Source of the DNA: an uncultured Parvularculaceae bacterium
GTDB lineage: Bacteria; Pseudomonadota; Alphaproteobacteria; Caulobacterales; Parvularculaceae
Assembly (NCBI GenBank): GCA_947259815.1
Contig: CAMYNO010000050.1
Location: 1 to 13,050, forward strand
Direction of reading: 5' to 3'
DNA length: 13,050 bases
In this document: positions 5,915 through 12,588 of the stretch, piece after piece
How positions within the stretch are numbered: position 1 is the first letter of the stretch
How the letters are laid out: every line of letters starts with the position of its first letter
Notes under the pieces: model-generated
Seen by the model: only the letters and a program-made list of their open reading frames with translations
Databases searched by the model: none
Told to the model about the DNA's origin: nothing
Translations under genes and position numbers: made by a program

Positions 5915-7009
5915 TCAGAACGCTTTCTGCCAGCCGACGGTCAGGGTGAGGTCGGTCTCAAGCTGCGGGCCGTTGAGATTGCGGTATAGCGGCTTGCCCA
6001 CCTCGATGGCGAGGCGGTGTCCTTTGACCCAGCCTTTGCTGCCGGCGAGATTGACCCCGAACAGCGCCTCGATCACGTCGCCGCCCTGATTGGCGGGATC
6101 GGCCGTTTGCACCGGCGCGGCGATCAGCGGGTCGGCGCCCTCGATCCGGCCGGCCGTTGCGCCTTTGATCCTTGCCGACAATGAAATCCATGGGCGAACT
6201 TCATAGGCGGCCCATGCGGTCGCTTCATATTTGTCGCCAAGCGTATAGCCGGCCTTGTTGTCGCCGAGACGTACATTTGCGGAGAGCTGGCCGCCAATGC
6301 TGAGATCGCCCATGCGCGTGCGCGCCGTCGCCGCCGGTTTGAAATCGAACGTGCCGGAGCCAAGCTGCATCGGATAGGGAAGGCGCGGACTCGGCGTCGT
6401 TCCCATCGGCGTCAGGATCTGGTCGCGCTCGCCGATCGAACCGGTCGGCAATGAAAAGCCCAGCGTCAGGTTGATCTGCCGGTGCTCATACGATCCGTCA
6501 TCAAGTCCGATAATCGCGGAGACGGTGGTGTCGCCAAAGCCGGCGGTCTTTGTGGTGAAGCCGCCCAGTTGCGTCGCGCCGGCCGGGCCCTGAAAGGTGA
6601 TGTGGTCCATCTCCTTCGTCATATACATGCCCATGGCCATCAGCGTGACGCGGTCGGTAAGGCCGTACATGACGCCGGCCATATGCATCTTCATGGTCAT
6701 GTCGGTGGGAACGACACGAAGCGTCGGCGGCATGCCGAAGGGGTTGGGCGTGGTCGTCGCAATCTCTTCCGGCGTCAGTCGGTCCGTGCCGTCGCGGCTC
6801 CCTTCCATGTCCATGAAGCCGAAGCGGTAGGAGATCATGACCTCGCCCTTTTTGTGGCGGTGGTCGCCCATGACGCCGATGGGGGCGTGGTCAGAGGCAT
6901 AGGTGACCTTTCCGCCGTCGCCGTCATGGGCGTGTGCGGATGAAATCGGGACGGCAAGGCACATTGCAGCGTATAGCGCCGCTGCGGGCGCGGTGGTTTT
7001 ATAATTCAC
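5915..7009 (-). CDS. predicted Met/His-rich outer-membrane protein (transporter-like)
   Basis: A 364-residue exported protein. From the GTG at 7009 it has a clean signal peptide ending Ser-Ala-His-Ala before His-Asp-Gly; a TTG at 7027 would add six residues ahead of it and is less likely. The mature part has alternating polar/hydrophobic strands and ends in aromatic Phe (Gly-Trp-Gln-Lys-Ala-Phe), as beta-barrel outer-membrane proteins do. It is rich in Met and His in the first 130 mature residues (for example Thr-Met-Lys-Met-His-Met and Met-Ala-Met-Gly-Met-Tyr-Met). It resembles proteins annotated as transporter or MetA-pathway of phenol degradation. The Met/His content and the DUF2946-like neighbour suggest a copper-related role, which is inference. 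Separated from that neighbour by a terminator-like hairpin. Confidence 0.8.
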   Translation of the reverse strand: MNYKTTAPAAALYAAMCLAVPISSAHAHDGDGGKVTYASDHAPIGVMGDHRHKKGEVMISYRFGFMDMEGSRDGTDRLTPEEIATTTPNPFGMPPTLRVVPTDMTMKMHMAGVMYGLTDRVTLMAMGMYMTKEMDHITFQGPAGATQLGGFTTKTAGFGDTTVSAIIGLDDGSYEHRQINLTLGFSLPTGSIGERDQILTPMGTTPSPRLPYPMQLGSGTFDFKPAATARTRMGDLSIGGQLSANVRLGDNKAGYTLGDKYEATAWAAYEVRPWISLSARIKGATAGRIEGADPLIAAPVQTADPANQGGDVIEALFGVNLAGSKGWVKGHRLAIEVGKPLYRNLNGPQLETDLTLTVGWQKAF

Positions 7010-7025
7010 GGGAAATTCTCTCAAC

Positions 7026-7060
7026 AAAAAGGCCGCGCCAGCGGGCTTGCGCCCCGGCGC
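7026..7060 (-). terminator. intrinsic-terminator-like hairpin between the DUF2946-like gene and the Met/His-rich gene
   Basis: On the minus strand, GCGCC (7060-7056) pairs with GGCGC (7039-7035) and GGGC (7054-7051 register) pairs with GCCC (7046-7043), closed by a GCAA tetraloop (7050-7047) with a small internal loop. The stem is followed by GGCC and a run of five T (7030-7026). It is a classic intrinsic terminator shape, placed after the DUF2946-like stop (7089) and ending 16 bases before the next gene's GTG (7009). It may attenuate the downstream gene rather than end the operon. Confidence 0.6.
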
Positions 7061-7088
7061 TGTTCAGGCATTCTCAGACTTTGTTGAG

Positions 7089-7481
7089 TCAGGCCGGCGG
7101 CGCCCGCAGGCCAAGCGGCGGTCCGTGTACGGAAGGGACCGTCTGGCGCAGGGCGGCGAACGCGATGCGCCGTTCCTTGACGGCGTTTTGAATAAGCGAA
7201 ATTTCAGGCTGGGCCGCAAGCGCGCCGCACATCATCACACAGGCGCCGCAATGGCTACCGTCGGCGGGCGCGTTTTCTTCTTCTTCCACGCCGGCAAGCC
7301 GCAGCAATTCCTGAATGGCGGCTTCAGCCTCGGCGGAGACCTTCCCCGATGGTGCGCAGATGGCCGAGGCGGGATCGAAGCCGGAAGCGGCGTTTGCCGC
7401 GGTCGGCCCGACAAGATGCGCCGCCAGCGCCAGGATAAGCGCCAGCTTTCGTGTCAGTCGTATGATCCGGGCCTGTGTCAC
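7089..7481 (-). CDS. DUF2946-like secreted protein with a Cys-x-x-Cys motif
   Basis: A 130-residue exported protein. From GTG 7481 the first 31 residues form a signal peptide (Arg-Lys-Leu-Ala-Leu-Ile-Leu core) ending near Thr-Ala-Ala-Asn-Ala. An in-frame TTG at 7535 would add 18 residues ahead of it and has a GAGAG upstream, so it cannot be excluded. The mature part has one isolated Cys, then His-Cys-Gly-Ala-Cys-Val-Met-Met-Cys, and ends Gly-Pro-Pro-Leu-Gly-Leu-Arg-Ala-Pro-Pro-Ala. A central His/Cys motif with a Pro-Pro-rich tail is the pattern of DUF2946 proteins, often found beside copper or TonB-receptor genes. The match is by pattern, not alignment. First gene of the minus-strand pair, divergent from the cckA-like gene. 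Confidence 0.65.
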   Translation of the reverse strand: MTQARIIRLTRKLALILALAAHLVGPTAANAASGFDPASAICAPSGKVSAEAEAAIQELLRLAGVEEEENAPADGSHCGACVMMCGALAAQPEISLIQNAVKERRIAFAALRQTVPSVHGPPLGLRAPPA

Positions 7482-7655
7482 GGCTGCAACTAGCGCATTC
7501 CCGGCCTGGTCGGTCAAGCAAGCGCCGTTGCGCAAATCGTCGCTCTCATTCTTGCGGAAAACTAACCCGGGCGCCGGCCTTTAACCGGTGGTTTCGCCGG
7601 GCGAACCGATTCATAGTCGTCGGCCCGAATCACTTTGTTTTCGCGAGATTTTACC

Positions 7656-10460
7656 GTGACGCCAACGGACGCCGCCCGAAACGCCGCCGACAAGGAGGCT
7701 GAAGAAGTTCTCCGCGCCTTGCGCGAGGAGATGAAGGACGCCGCCGCGAAAAAGCCTGACCTTAATCCTTTCGCCCGCGGCAAGGATAAGCCCGTTGAGC
7801 CTGAGCCTGCAAAGGCGACCGGCGATGACGACCCGTCCGATGCCGCGCCGCGCCCGCCGACCCCGGATGAAATCGTCAAGATGATGGACGCCGCCGCGGC
7901 GGCGCGGGTGGCCGAGCGTGTCCCCCCGGAGGTCGAGCGAAAGTCGAATAATGTCGCGTCGTTCTGGCTGCTCTGGGGGTTCCTCTGCGCCGGGCTTGTG
8001 ACGGTCGGATATGTTGTTTTCACCGCGCGCGATACGGGCGGGCCGGGGCTCCTCATCGCTGCCGGCGTTGCGCTGTTGGTGGCGTTGTTTGTCGCGGCCG
8101 CCGCCGCGCGCATGTTCTCGCCGATGTTGCTTGCCGGCGCCATGCTGCAGCGCGCGGGCGGCAAAAGCGCAGAGGAAGCCGCCGAGCTTGCCGGCGCGGA
8201 CATTCTTGGCGCCTTGGGACTTGCCGAGCGCGTGCTCGACGCCGATGCGGATGCGCGCCTTGTCACCCGCTGCGACGGTGTCGTCACCTATGCGAACCGC
8301 GCTTATTTCGATCTGGCAAAAGAGGCCGGCGTCGTTGGGCCGGCCGGACTTCCGCCGCGCATTGATCGGCTGTTTGCACAGCAGGGCGCGGAAGCGACCA
8401 AGGTTTTTCGTTTGTGCAAGGCGGCGAAAAGCGCGGAAGCGGCTGAGGAAACCATCTATCAGATCATGGGCCTGAAAGGCGGCGGCGTGCGTCGCCGATT
8501 TGAAGTCAGTGTACGGCCGATCCGCGGCTCCGACGACTATGTTTCCTGGCGCCTTGCCGAACAGCCGGTGGAAGAGGACCAGCATGATGCGCTTGCATCG
8601 GCCTATGCGGATTTCCCGGCGCCGGTGTTCGCCCTGGAAAAATCGGGCCAGATCCCCTGGGCCAATGCGGCGATGCGCGACCAGCTTGGGGCCGAGCGCG
8701 GCGCCCTGCGCCATATCGACGATGTAGTGCTCGGCGAAACCGGCGATCTGATCCGCGCGCTCTGCTCTGTCGACCGGGCCGAGAACGCGGCGACTGTGCG
8801 CCGGCGCGGCGCCGATCCCGAAGAGGCGCAGCTTGTCGCCTTTCGGCGCGGCGGCGTCGGCGAGGGGTTCGTATGCGTGGAACTGAGACTTGAAGAAGTT
8901 GACGACGGCCCGGAAGAGGTTGCCCTATCCGGCGATATATCGGAATCGCCCTTTGGTATTGCCATCATAGACGGCGAGCTGAATCGCGACGGGCGCATTG
9001 TCGAAGCCAATAAGGCGTTCACGGATGTTTTTGCGGCGAAGAAGAAAAACGCGCCGCTTTCCAAAATCTTCGCGCAGGAAACGCTTGACGAACTTGCCGC
9101 GGAAGCGCGGCGCAAACCGCGCGCGGGCGCTGCGCCCATGGGTGTCGAGGCTGGCGTTGGCGAAGGGGCGGCAAAACGCACCTTCGCGCTTTACCCGCGC
9201 CCGGTGAAGCGCCGTCGCGGCTCCTACGGCCAGCGCAAGACGCTGCTTTATTCCGTCGATATTTCCGACCGCAAACTGATGGAAGAGGATTACGCCCAGG
9301 ACCAGAAACTGCGCGGCATTGGCGAGCTTGCCTCCAAGGTCGCCCATGATTTCAACAATTACCTTCAGGTTGTGCTCGGCCATTGCGAAAGGCTGATGCT
9401 GAAGCATCCGGCCGGCGATCCGTCCTATCAGGAACTTGTGCAGATCCGCGAAAACGCCCAGCGCGCCGCGAATACGACAAAGCAGTTGCTGGCCTTTTCG
9501 CGTAAACAGACGCTGAAACGCGAAGTGCTGTCGATTACCGAAGTGCTGCGGGATTTCTCGCGCTTTTTAACCCGCTCGATCGGCGAGAAAGTCGCGCTCG
9601 ACCTCGTCAACGGGCGCGCCCTCCCCCGCATCAAGGTCGATAAGTACCAGCTTGAAACCGCGATCATGAACCTCGCCGTCAACGCCCGCGACGCCATGGC
9701 GCCCGCCGGGGGAAAGCTCGTAATCCGTACACAGCGCATTGAGGCGGAAGAAATCCCGGCGCTGAAGCTGCCCAATCTGGGCGAAACCGATCATGTGTTG
9801 ATCGAGGTTTCGGACACCGGGCCGGGGGTTCCCGCCGATATCCAGGCGAAGATCTTCGATCCGTTTTTCACCACGAAAGAATCCGGGCGCGGCACCGGTC
9901 TCGGCCTTTCCACCGTATACGGTGTAATCCGCCAGATGGGCGGCGCCATTGCGCTCGACAGCGAAGAGGGTAAAGGCGCGACCTTCCGGATCTACCTGCC
10001 AGCCCATGATGAGGCCGAACCGGTAGAGGAAACTTCGGCGCCGTCAGCGCCCAGACGCGAACCGGCGGACCTTACCGGCGCCGGGCGCATTCTGGTTGTG
10101 GAAGACGAAGACTCTGTGCGCAATTTCGTCCTCGCGACGCTGGGCGATTGCGGCTATGAAATTACCGAGGCCGAAGACGGCGAAGACGCCCTTGAAATCA
10201 TCGAAGAAGAGGGCGTCGATTTCGATCTGGTGCTGTCCGATGTGATGATGAATGTGATGGACGGGCCGACTTTCGTTGCCGAGGCGCGGGAGAAATTCGG
10301 GCTCAAGGCCAAGGTGATTTTCATGTCGGCCTATGCGGAGGCGGCGGTGCGCGATCAACTCGACCAGATAGACGGCGCGGGCTACATTCAAAAGCCCTTC
10401 ACGGTAAAGGGGCTCGCCGGTATGGTGAAGCACACGCTTTATCCGGTTACGGACGAATAA
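7656..10460 (+). CDS. cckA: CckA-like hybrid sensor histidine kinase
   Basis: A 934-residue membrane-bound hybrid kinase. In alphaproteobacteria CckA phosphorylates CtrA and CpdR through ChpT and so governs cell cycle and motility. Order from the GTG: a charged cytosolic segment (1-100), two membrane helices (about 103-152), three PAS-like regions (about 195-300, 312-420, 429-535), a HisKA domain with His564 in Ala-His-Asp-Phe-Asn-Asn, an ATPase domain (Asn672 in the N-box, Asp720 in Asp-Thr-Gly-Pro-Gly, Gly-Arg-Gly-Thr-Gly-Leu-Gly-Leu from 744), and a receiver (about 809-925, phosphoacceptor Asp862, Lys913). It is longer than Caulobacter CckA (691). The conserved Pro four residues after Asp862 is Asn. 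A TTG at 7635 is an alternative start; neither has a strong ribosome binding site. dnaQ follows after 29 bases. Confidence 0.93.
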   Translation: MTPTDAARNAADKEAEEVLRALREEMKDAAAKKPDLNPFARGKDKPVEPEPAKATGDDDPSDAAPRPPTPDEIVKMMDAAAAARVAERVPPEVERKSNNVASFWLLWGFLCAGLVTVGYVVFTARDTGGPGLLIAAGVALLVALFVAAAAARMFSPMLLAGAMLQRAGGKSAEEAAELAGADILGALGLAERVLDADADARLVTRCDGVVTYANRAYFDLAKEAGVVGPAGLPPRIDRLFAQQGAEATKVFRLCKAAKSAEAAEETIYQIMGLKGGGVRRRFEVSVRPIRGSDDYVSWRLAEQPVEEDQHDALASAYADFPAPVFALEKSGQIPWANAAMRDQLGAERGALRHIDDVVLGETGDLIRALCSVDRAENAATVRRRGADPEEAQLVAFRRGGVGEGFVCVELRLEEVDDGPEEVALSGDISESPFGIAIIDGELNRDGRIVEANKAFTDVFAAKKKNAPLSKIFAQETLDELAAEARRKPRAGAAPMGVEAGVGEGAAKRTFALYPRPVKRRRGSYGQRKTLLYSVDISDRKLMEEDYAQDQKLRGIGELASKVAHDFNNYLQVVLGHCERLMLKHPAGDPSYQELVQIRENAQRAANTTKQLLAFSRKQTLKREVLSITEVLRDFSRFLTRSIGEKVALDLVNGRALPRIKVDKYQLETAIMNLAVNARDAMAPAGGKLVIRTQRIEAEEIPALKLPNLGETDHVLIEVSDTGPGVPADIQAKIFDPFFTTKESGRGTGLGLSTVYGVIRQMGGAIALDSEEGKGATFRIYLPAHDEAEPVEETSAPSAPRREPADLTGAGRILVVEDEDSVRNFVLATLGDCGYEITEAEDGEDALEIIEEEGVDFDLVLSDVMMNVMDGPTFVAEAREKFGLKAKVIFMSAYAEAAVRDQLDQIDGAGYIQKPFTVKGLAGMVKHTLYPVTDE

Positions 10461-10489
10461 GCGCGACGGGGCGCAAGTGGGCGATAAAC

Positions 10490-11203
10490 ATGCGGCAGAT
10501 CGTATTCGACCTTGAAACGACAGGGTTCCAGTTTTCACGCGGGCATCGCATTGTCGAGATCGGCGCGATTGAGCTTATCAACGGCGCCATCACCGGCCGC
10601 AATTTTCACGCCTATGTCAATCCCGAGCGCGACATGCCGGAGGATGCGTTTCGCGTGCACGGTCTCTCCGCCGCGTTCCTGAGCGACAAGCCGGTCTTCA
10701 CCGATGAGCGCGTTGCGCCGGCCTTTGCTGAATTCGTCGCGAGCGCGGAACTGATCGCCCATAACGGCATATCCTTCGACCTGCCGTTCCTTCAGGCGGA
10801 ACTTGAGGCGGCAAAAATGCCTCGCCTTGAAAATGAGATCACCGACACGATGTTGCTGGCGCGGCGCAAATATCCCGGCGCCCCGGCAAGCCTTGATGCG
10901 CTCTGCGCCCGCTTCGGCATCGACACCAAAGAGCGTGAGCGTGACGGTCACGGCGCCTTGCTCGATTCCCGGCTTCTTGCCGAGGTTTATATCGAGCTGA
11001 CCGGCGGCGCCCAGGCCGGGCTTAATTTCGGTCGGCGAAATGGCGCCGACGAAGAGGGCGAGCAAGGTTCCGCGCAGCGCAAAACCCGCACGCGGCCGCG
11101 CCCTTTATCCTCCCTTTTGACCGAGGCGGAAAAATCCGCCCACGATGCTTTCATTGATGAGATGGGCGAAGACGCCTTGTGGCGTAAGGCTGCCGGAAAC
11201 TGA
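10490..11203 (+). CDS. dnaQ: DNA polymerase III epsilon subunit (3'-5' proofreading exonuclease)
   Basis: A 237-residue DnaQ, the proofreading exonuclease of the replicative polymerase, which binds the alpha subunit. All DEDDh catalytic residues are present: Asp7 and Glu9 (Phe-Asp-Leu-Glu-Thr-Thr-Gly), Asp97 (His-Asn-Gly-Ile-Ser-Phe-Asp), and His154 with Asp159 (Asp-Gly-His-Gly-Ala-Leu-Leu-Asp). The exonuclease domain spans residues 1-175. A charged, flexible linker follows (about 178-205), then a C-terminal helix of the kind that binds polymerase alpha. The ATG at 10490 is 29 bases after the cckA-like stop, so co-transcription is likely; the ribosome binding site is weak. Length is normal for alphaproteobacteria. 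It converges on hisE across 261 bases. Confidence 0.95.
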   Translation: MRQIVFDLETTGFQFSRGHRIVEIGAIELINGAITGRNFHAYVNPERDMPEDAFRVHGLSAAFLSDKPVFTDERVAPAFAEFVASAELIAHNGISFDLPFLQAELEAAKMPRLENEITDTMLLARRKYPGAPASLDALCARFGIDTKERERDGHGALLDSRLLAEVYIELTGGAQAGLNFGRRNGADEEGEQGSAQRKTRTRPRPLSSLLTEAEKSAHDAFIDEMGEDALWRKAAGN

Positions 11204-11220
11204 GTCCTGTTTCTACATAG

Positions 11221-11306
11221 GCGAACGCCGGCGCCTCCATACAACCATGACCGTAAAAACACGCCTCAATCCCGCATTTGGTCGATAAGTTTAGGCGCCG
11301 GTTCGC
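11221..11306. repeat. imperfect inverted repeat in the dnaQ-hisE intergenic region
   Basis: The left arm GCGAAC-GC-CGGCGCCT (11221-11236) is the reverse complement of AGGCGCCGGTTCGC (11293-11306) apart from a 2-base bulge, giving 14 pairs with a 56-base centre. No reading frame inside it looks coding. It starts 17 bases after the dnaQ stop. It may be a structured 3' end, a degenerate small mobile element, or a recombination scar. The rest of the gap shows nothing else I can name except the palindrome at 11420-11439. Confidence 0.55.
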
Positions 11307-11419
11307 ACGGGCGTAAGCTTGGCGCGATGAAGAGTTGCGTATTGAACGATGTTTTCACCGGCGCGTTCGCCGGGCCGGCGATGCGGGGGCAGGCCGAATA
11401 TTACCGGTCGAATGGCGCC

Positions 11420-11439
11420 CCGAAATTTGCAATTTTCGG
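11420..11439. repeat. 20-bp near-perfect palindrome downstream of hisE
   Basis: CCGAAATTTGCAATTTTCGG equals its own reverse complement except at one symmetric pair. It lies 25 bases after the hisE stop (minus strand) in the convergent dnaQ-hisE gap. It can form a short hairpin in either transcript and may help end transcription, but no T-run follows on either strand, so it is not a clear intrinsic terminator. A protein-binding site is also possible. Confidence 0.45.
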
Positions 11440-11464
11440 CACAGTTCGAGGCTTCCCACTGGCG

Positions 11465-11797
11465 CTATCGCTTGCGGGCGGCCTTTTCCTCAAGCCCGGA
11501 CGTTCCTTCTCTTGCGGCAAGGGTTGCGGCGACCTCATCGGTCGATACCCCGGCGGCGGCGAGGGCGACGAGGAGGTGATAGAGAACGTCGGCGCTCTCG
11601 GCGGCGAGTTCGTCTTTGTCGCCGGCGGTCGCCGCGATGATGGCTTCAATCGCTTCCTCGCCGAATTTGCGGGCGCAATGGGCCGGCCCCTTCGACAGCA
11701 ATTGCGCCGTATAGGAACTTTTTGGATCGGCGCCCTTGCGGGCGTCGATGGTTGCTGCCAAGCGGTCAAGCGCCGCGCCGAGAGAGGATTGCGTCAT
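11465..11797 (-). CDS. hisE: phosphoribosyl-ATP pyrophosphatase HisE
   Basis: A 110-residue HisE, which hydrolyses phosphoribosyl-ATP to phosphoribosyl-AMP in the second step of histidine synthesis. The all-alpha MazG-like fold is shown by Lys-Ser-Ser-Tyr-Thr-Ala-Gln-Leu, then the metal-binding Lys-Phe-Gly-Glu-Glu-Ala-Ile-Glu, and [11 protein letters not shown] further on. It is a stand-alone enzyme rather than a HisIE fusion. Its ATG overlaps the hisF stop as ATGA (11797-11794), so the two are translationally coupled. The last 15 residues are charged and variable. It is the last gene of this his segment. Confidence 0.96.
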   Translation of the reverse strand: MTQSSLGAALDRLAATIDARKGADPKSSYTAQLLSKGPAHCARKFGEEAIEAIIAATAGDKDELAAESADVLYHLLVALAAAGVSTDEVAATLAAREGTSGLEEKAARKR

Positions 11798-12588
11798 GGG
11801 CTCGCCTTAACCTCGCGCGCTGCCCCGGGCAAGGGCCGCACAGAGTGGCCTGCGTCGGCGAGGGCCGCGCGCACCTCGTCAATCGCCACCTCGCCGAAGT
11901 GGAAGATCGATGCCGCGAGAACCGCGTCGGCGCGCCCTTGGGTTACCGCCTCGACCATATGGGCCGCATTGCCGGCGCCGCCTGATGCGATGACGGGCAC
12001 GGAAACGGCTTCGGTAATGGCGCGGGTCAGGGCGATGTCAAAGCCGGATTTTGTGCCGTCGCGGTCCATGGAGGTCAGGAGAATTTCTCCCGCCCCCCGT
12101 GCGACCACGTCCCTGGCGAAAGACACCGCCTCAATGCCGGTCGCCTCGCGCCCGCCATGGGTGAATATCTCCCAGCGCCCCTCGCCCGTTTGCTTTGCAT
12201 CGATGGCGACAACAACGCATTGGGCGCCAAAGCGGTTCGCGGCGGCGTTGATAACATCGGGATTTTTTACAGCCGTTGTGTTGATGGCGACCTTGTCCGC
12301 GCCGGCGAGCAGCAGGTTGCGGAAATCGTCGGTGGAGCGCACGCCGCCGCCGACAGTCAGGGGCATGAAACAGCGCTCGGCGACTTCGCCGACAACGTCC
12401 AGCAGAACGCCGCGTCCTTCATGGCTGGCGGATATGTCAAGAAAACACAATTCATCCGCATGGGCACGATCATACGCTTCAGCCGCCGCGACCGGATCGC
12501 CGGCGTCGCGAAGGTTGACGAAATTGACGCCTTTGACGACGCGGCCGTCTTTTACGTCAAGGCAAGGGATAATCCGTGTCGCAAGCAT
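11794..12588 (-). CDS. hisF: imidazole glycerol phosphate synthase cyclase subunit HisF
   Basis: A 264-residue (beta/alpha)8 barrel that works with the HisH glutaminase to make imidazole-glycerol phosphate and AICAR. The N-terminal [15 protein letters not shown] holds catalytic Asp11, and Asp130 (Val-Val-Ala-Ile-Asp-Ala-Lys) is the second catalytic residue. Phosphate-binding loops Val-Gly-Gly-Gly-Val-Arg and Ala-Ser-Gly-Gly-Ala-Gly are intact. The frame is open 56 codons further upstream, but that part is Pro/Arg-rich and is the shadow of the CHAD gene; the ATG at 12588, with a GAGAAG just upstream, gives the family length. It overlaps the CHAD gene stop by 32 bases and the hisE start by 4, so all three are read from one message. 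Confidence 0.97.
   Translation of the reverse strand: MLATRIIPCLDVKDGRVVKGVNFVNLRDAGDPVAAAEAYDRAHADELCFLDISASHEGRGVLLDVVGEVAERCFMPLTVGGGVRSTDDFRNLLLAGADKVAINTTAVKNPDVINAAANRFGAQCVVVAIDAKQTGEGRWEIFTHGGREATGIEAVSFARDVVARGAGEILLTSMDRDGTKSGFDIALTRAITEAVSVPVIASGGAGNAAHMVEAVTQGRADAVLAASIFHFGEVAIDEVRAALADAGHSVRPLPGAAREVKASP

Noticed and set aside
6482..6943. A 153-codon plus-strand frame inside the Met/His-rich gene with many His and Gly residues.
   Set aside because: Complement of Met codons (CAT) gives artificial His; no ribosome binding site and no domain.
7581..7586. TTAACC upstream of the cckA-like gene as a CtrA site.
   Set aside because: Only a single half-site; the position 7 bases upstream of it reads GGCG rather than TTAA, so it is not called.
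7580..7608. Inverted repeat GGTTTCGCC/GGCGAACC before the cckA-like gene as a terminator or operator.
   Set aside because: Short, interrupted by a mismatch, with no T-run; GC-rich intergenic DNA gives many such pairings.
7562..8714. Two long minus-strand frames (241 and 367 codons) over the 5' part of the cckA-like gene.
   Set aside because: Both are Arg/Ala/Ser-rich shadows; the plus frame carries membrane helices, PAS-like regions and kinase domains in continuous order.
11200..11220. GAAAC/GTTTC hairpin at the dnaQ stop as an intrinsic terminator.
   Set aside because: Only 5 base pairs with an 8-base loop and no T-run.
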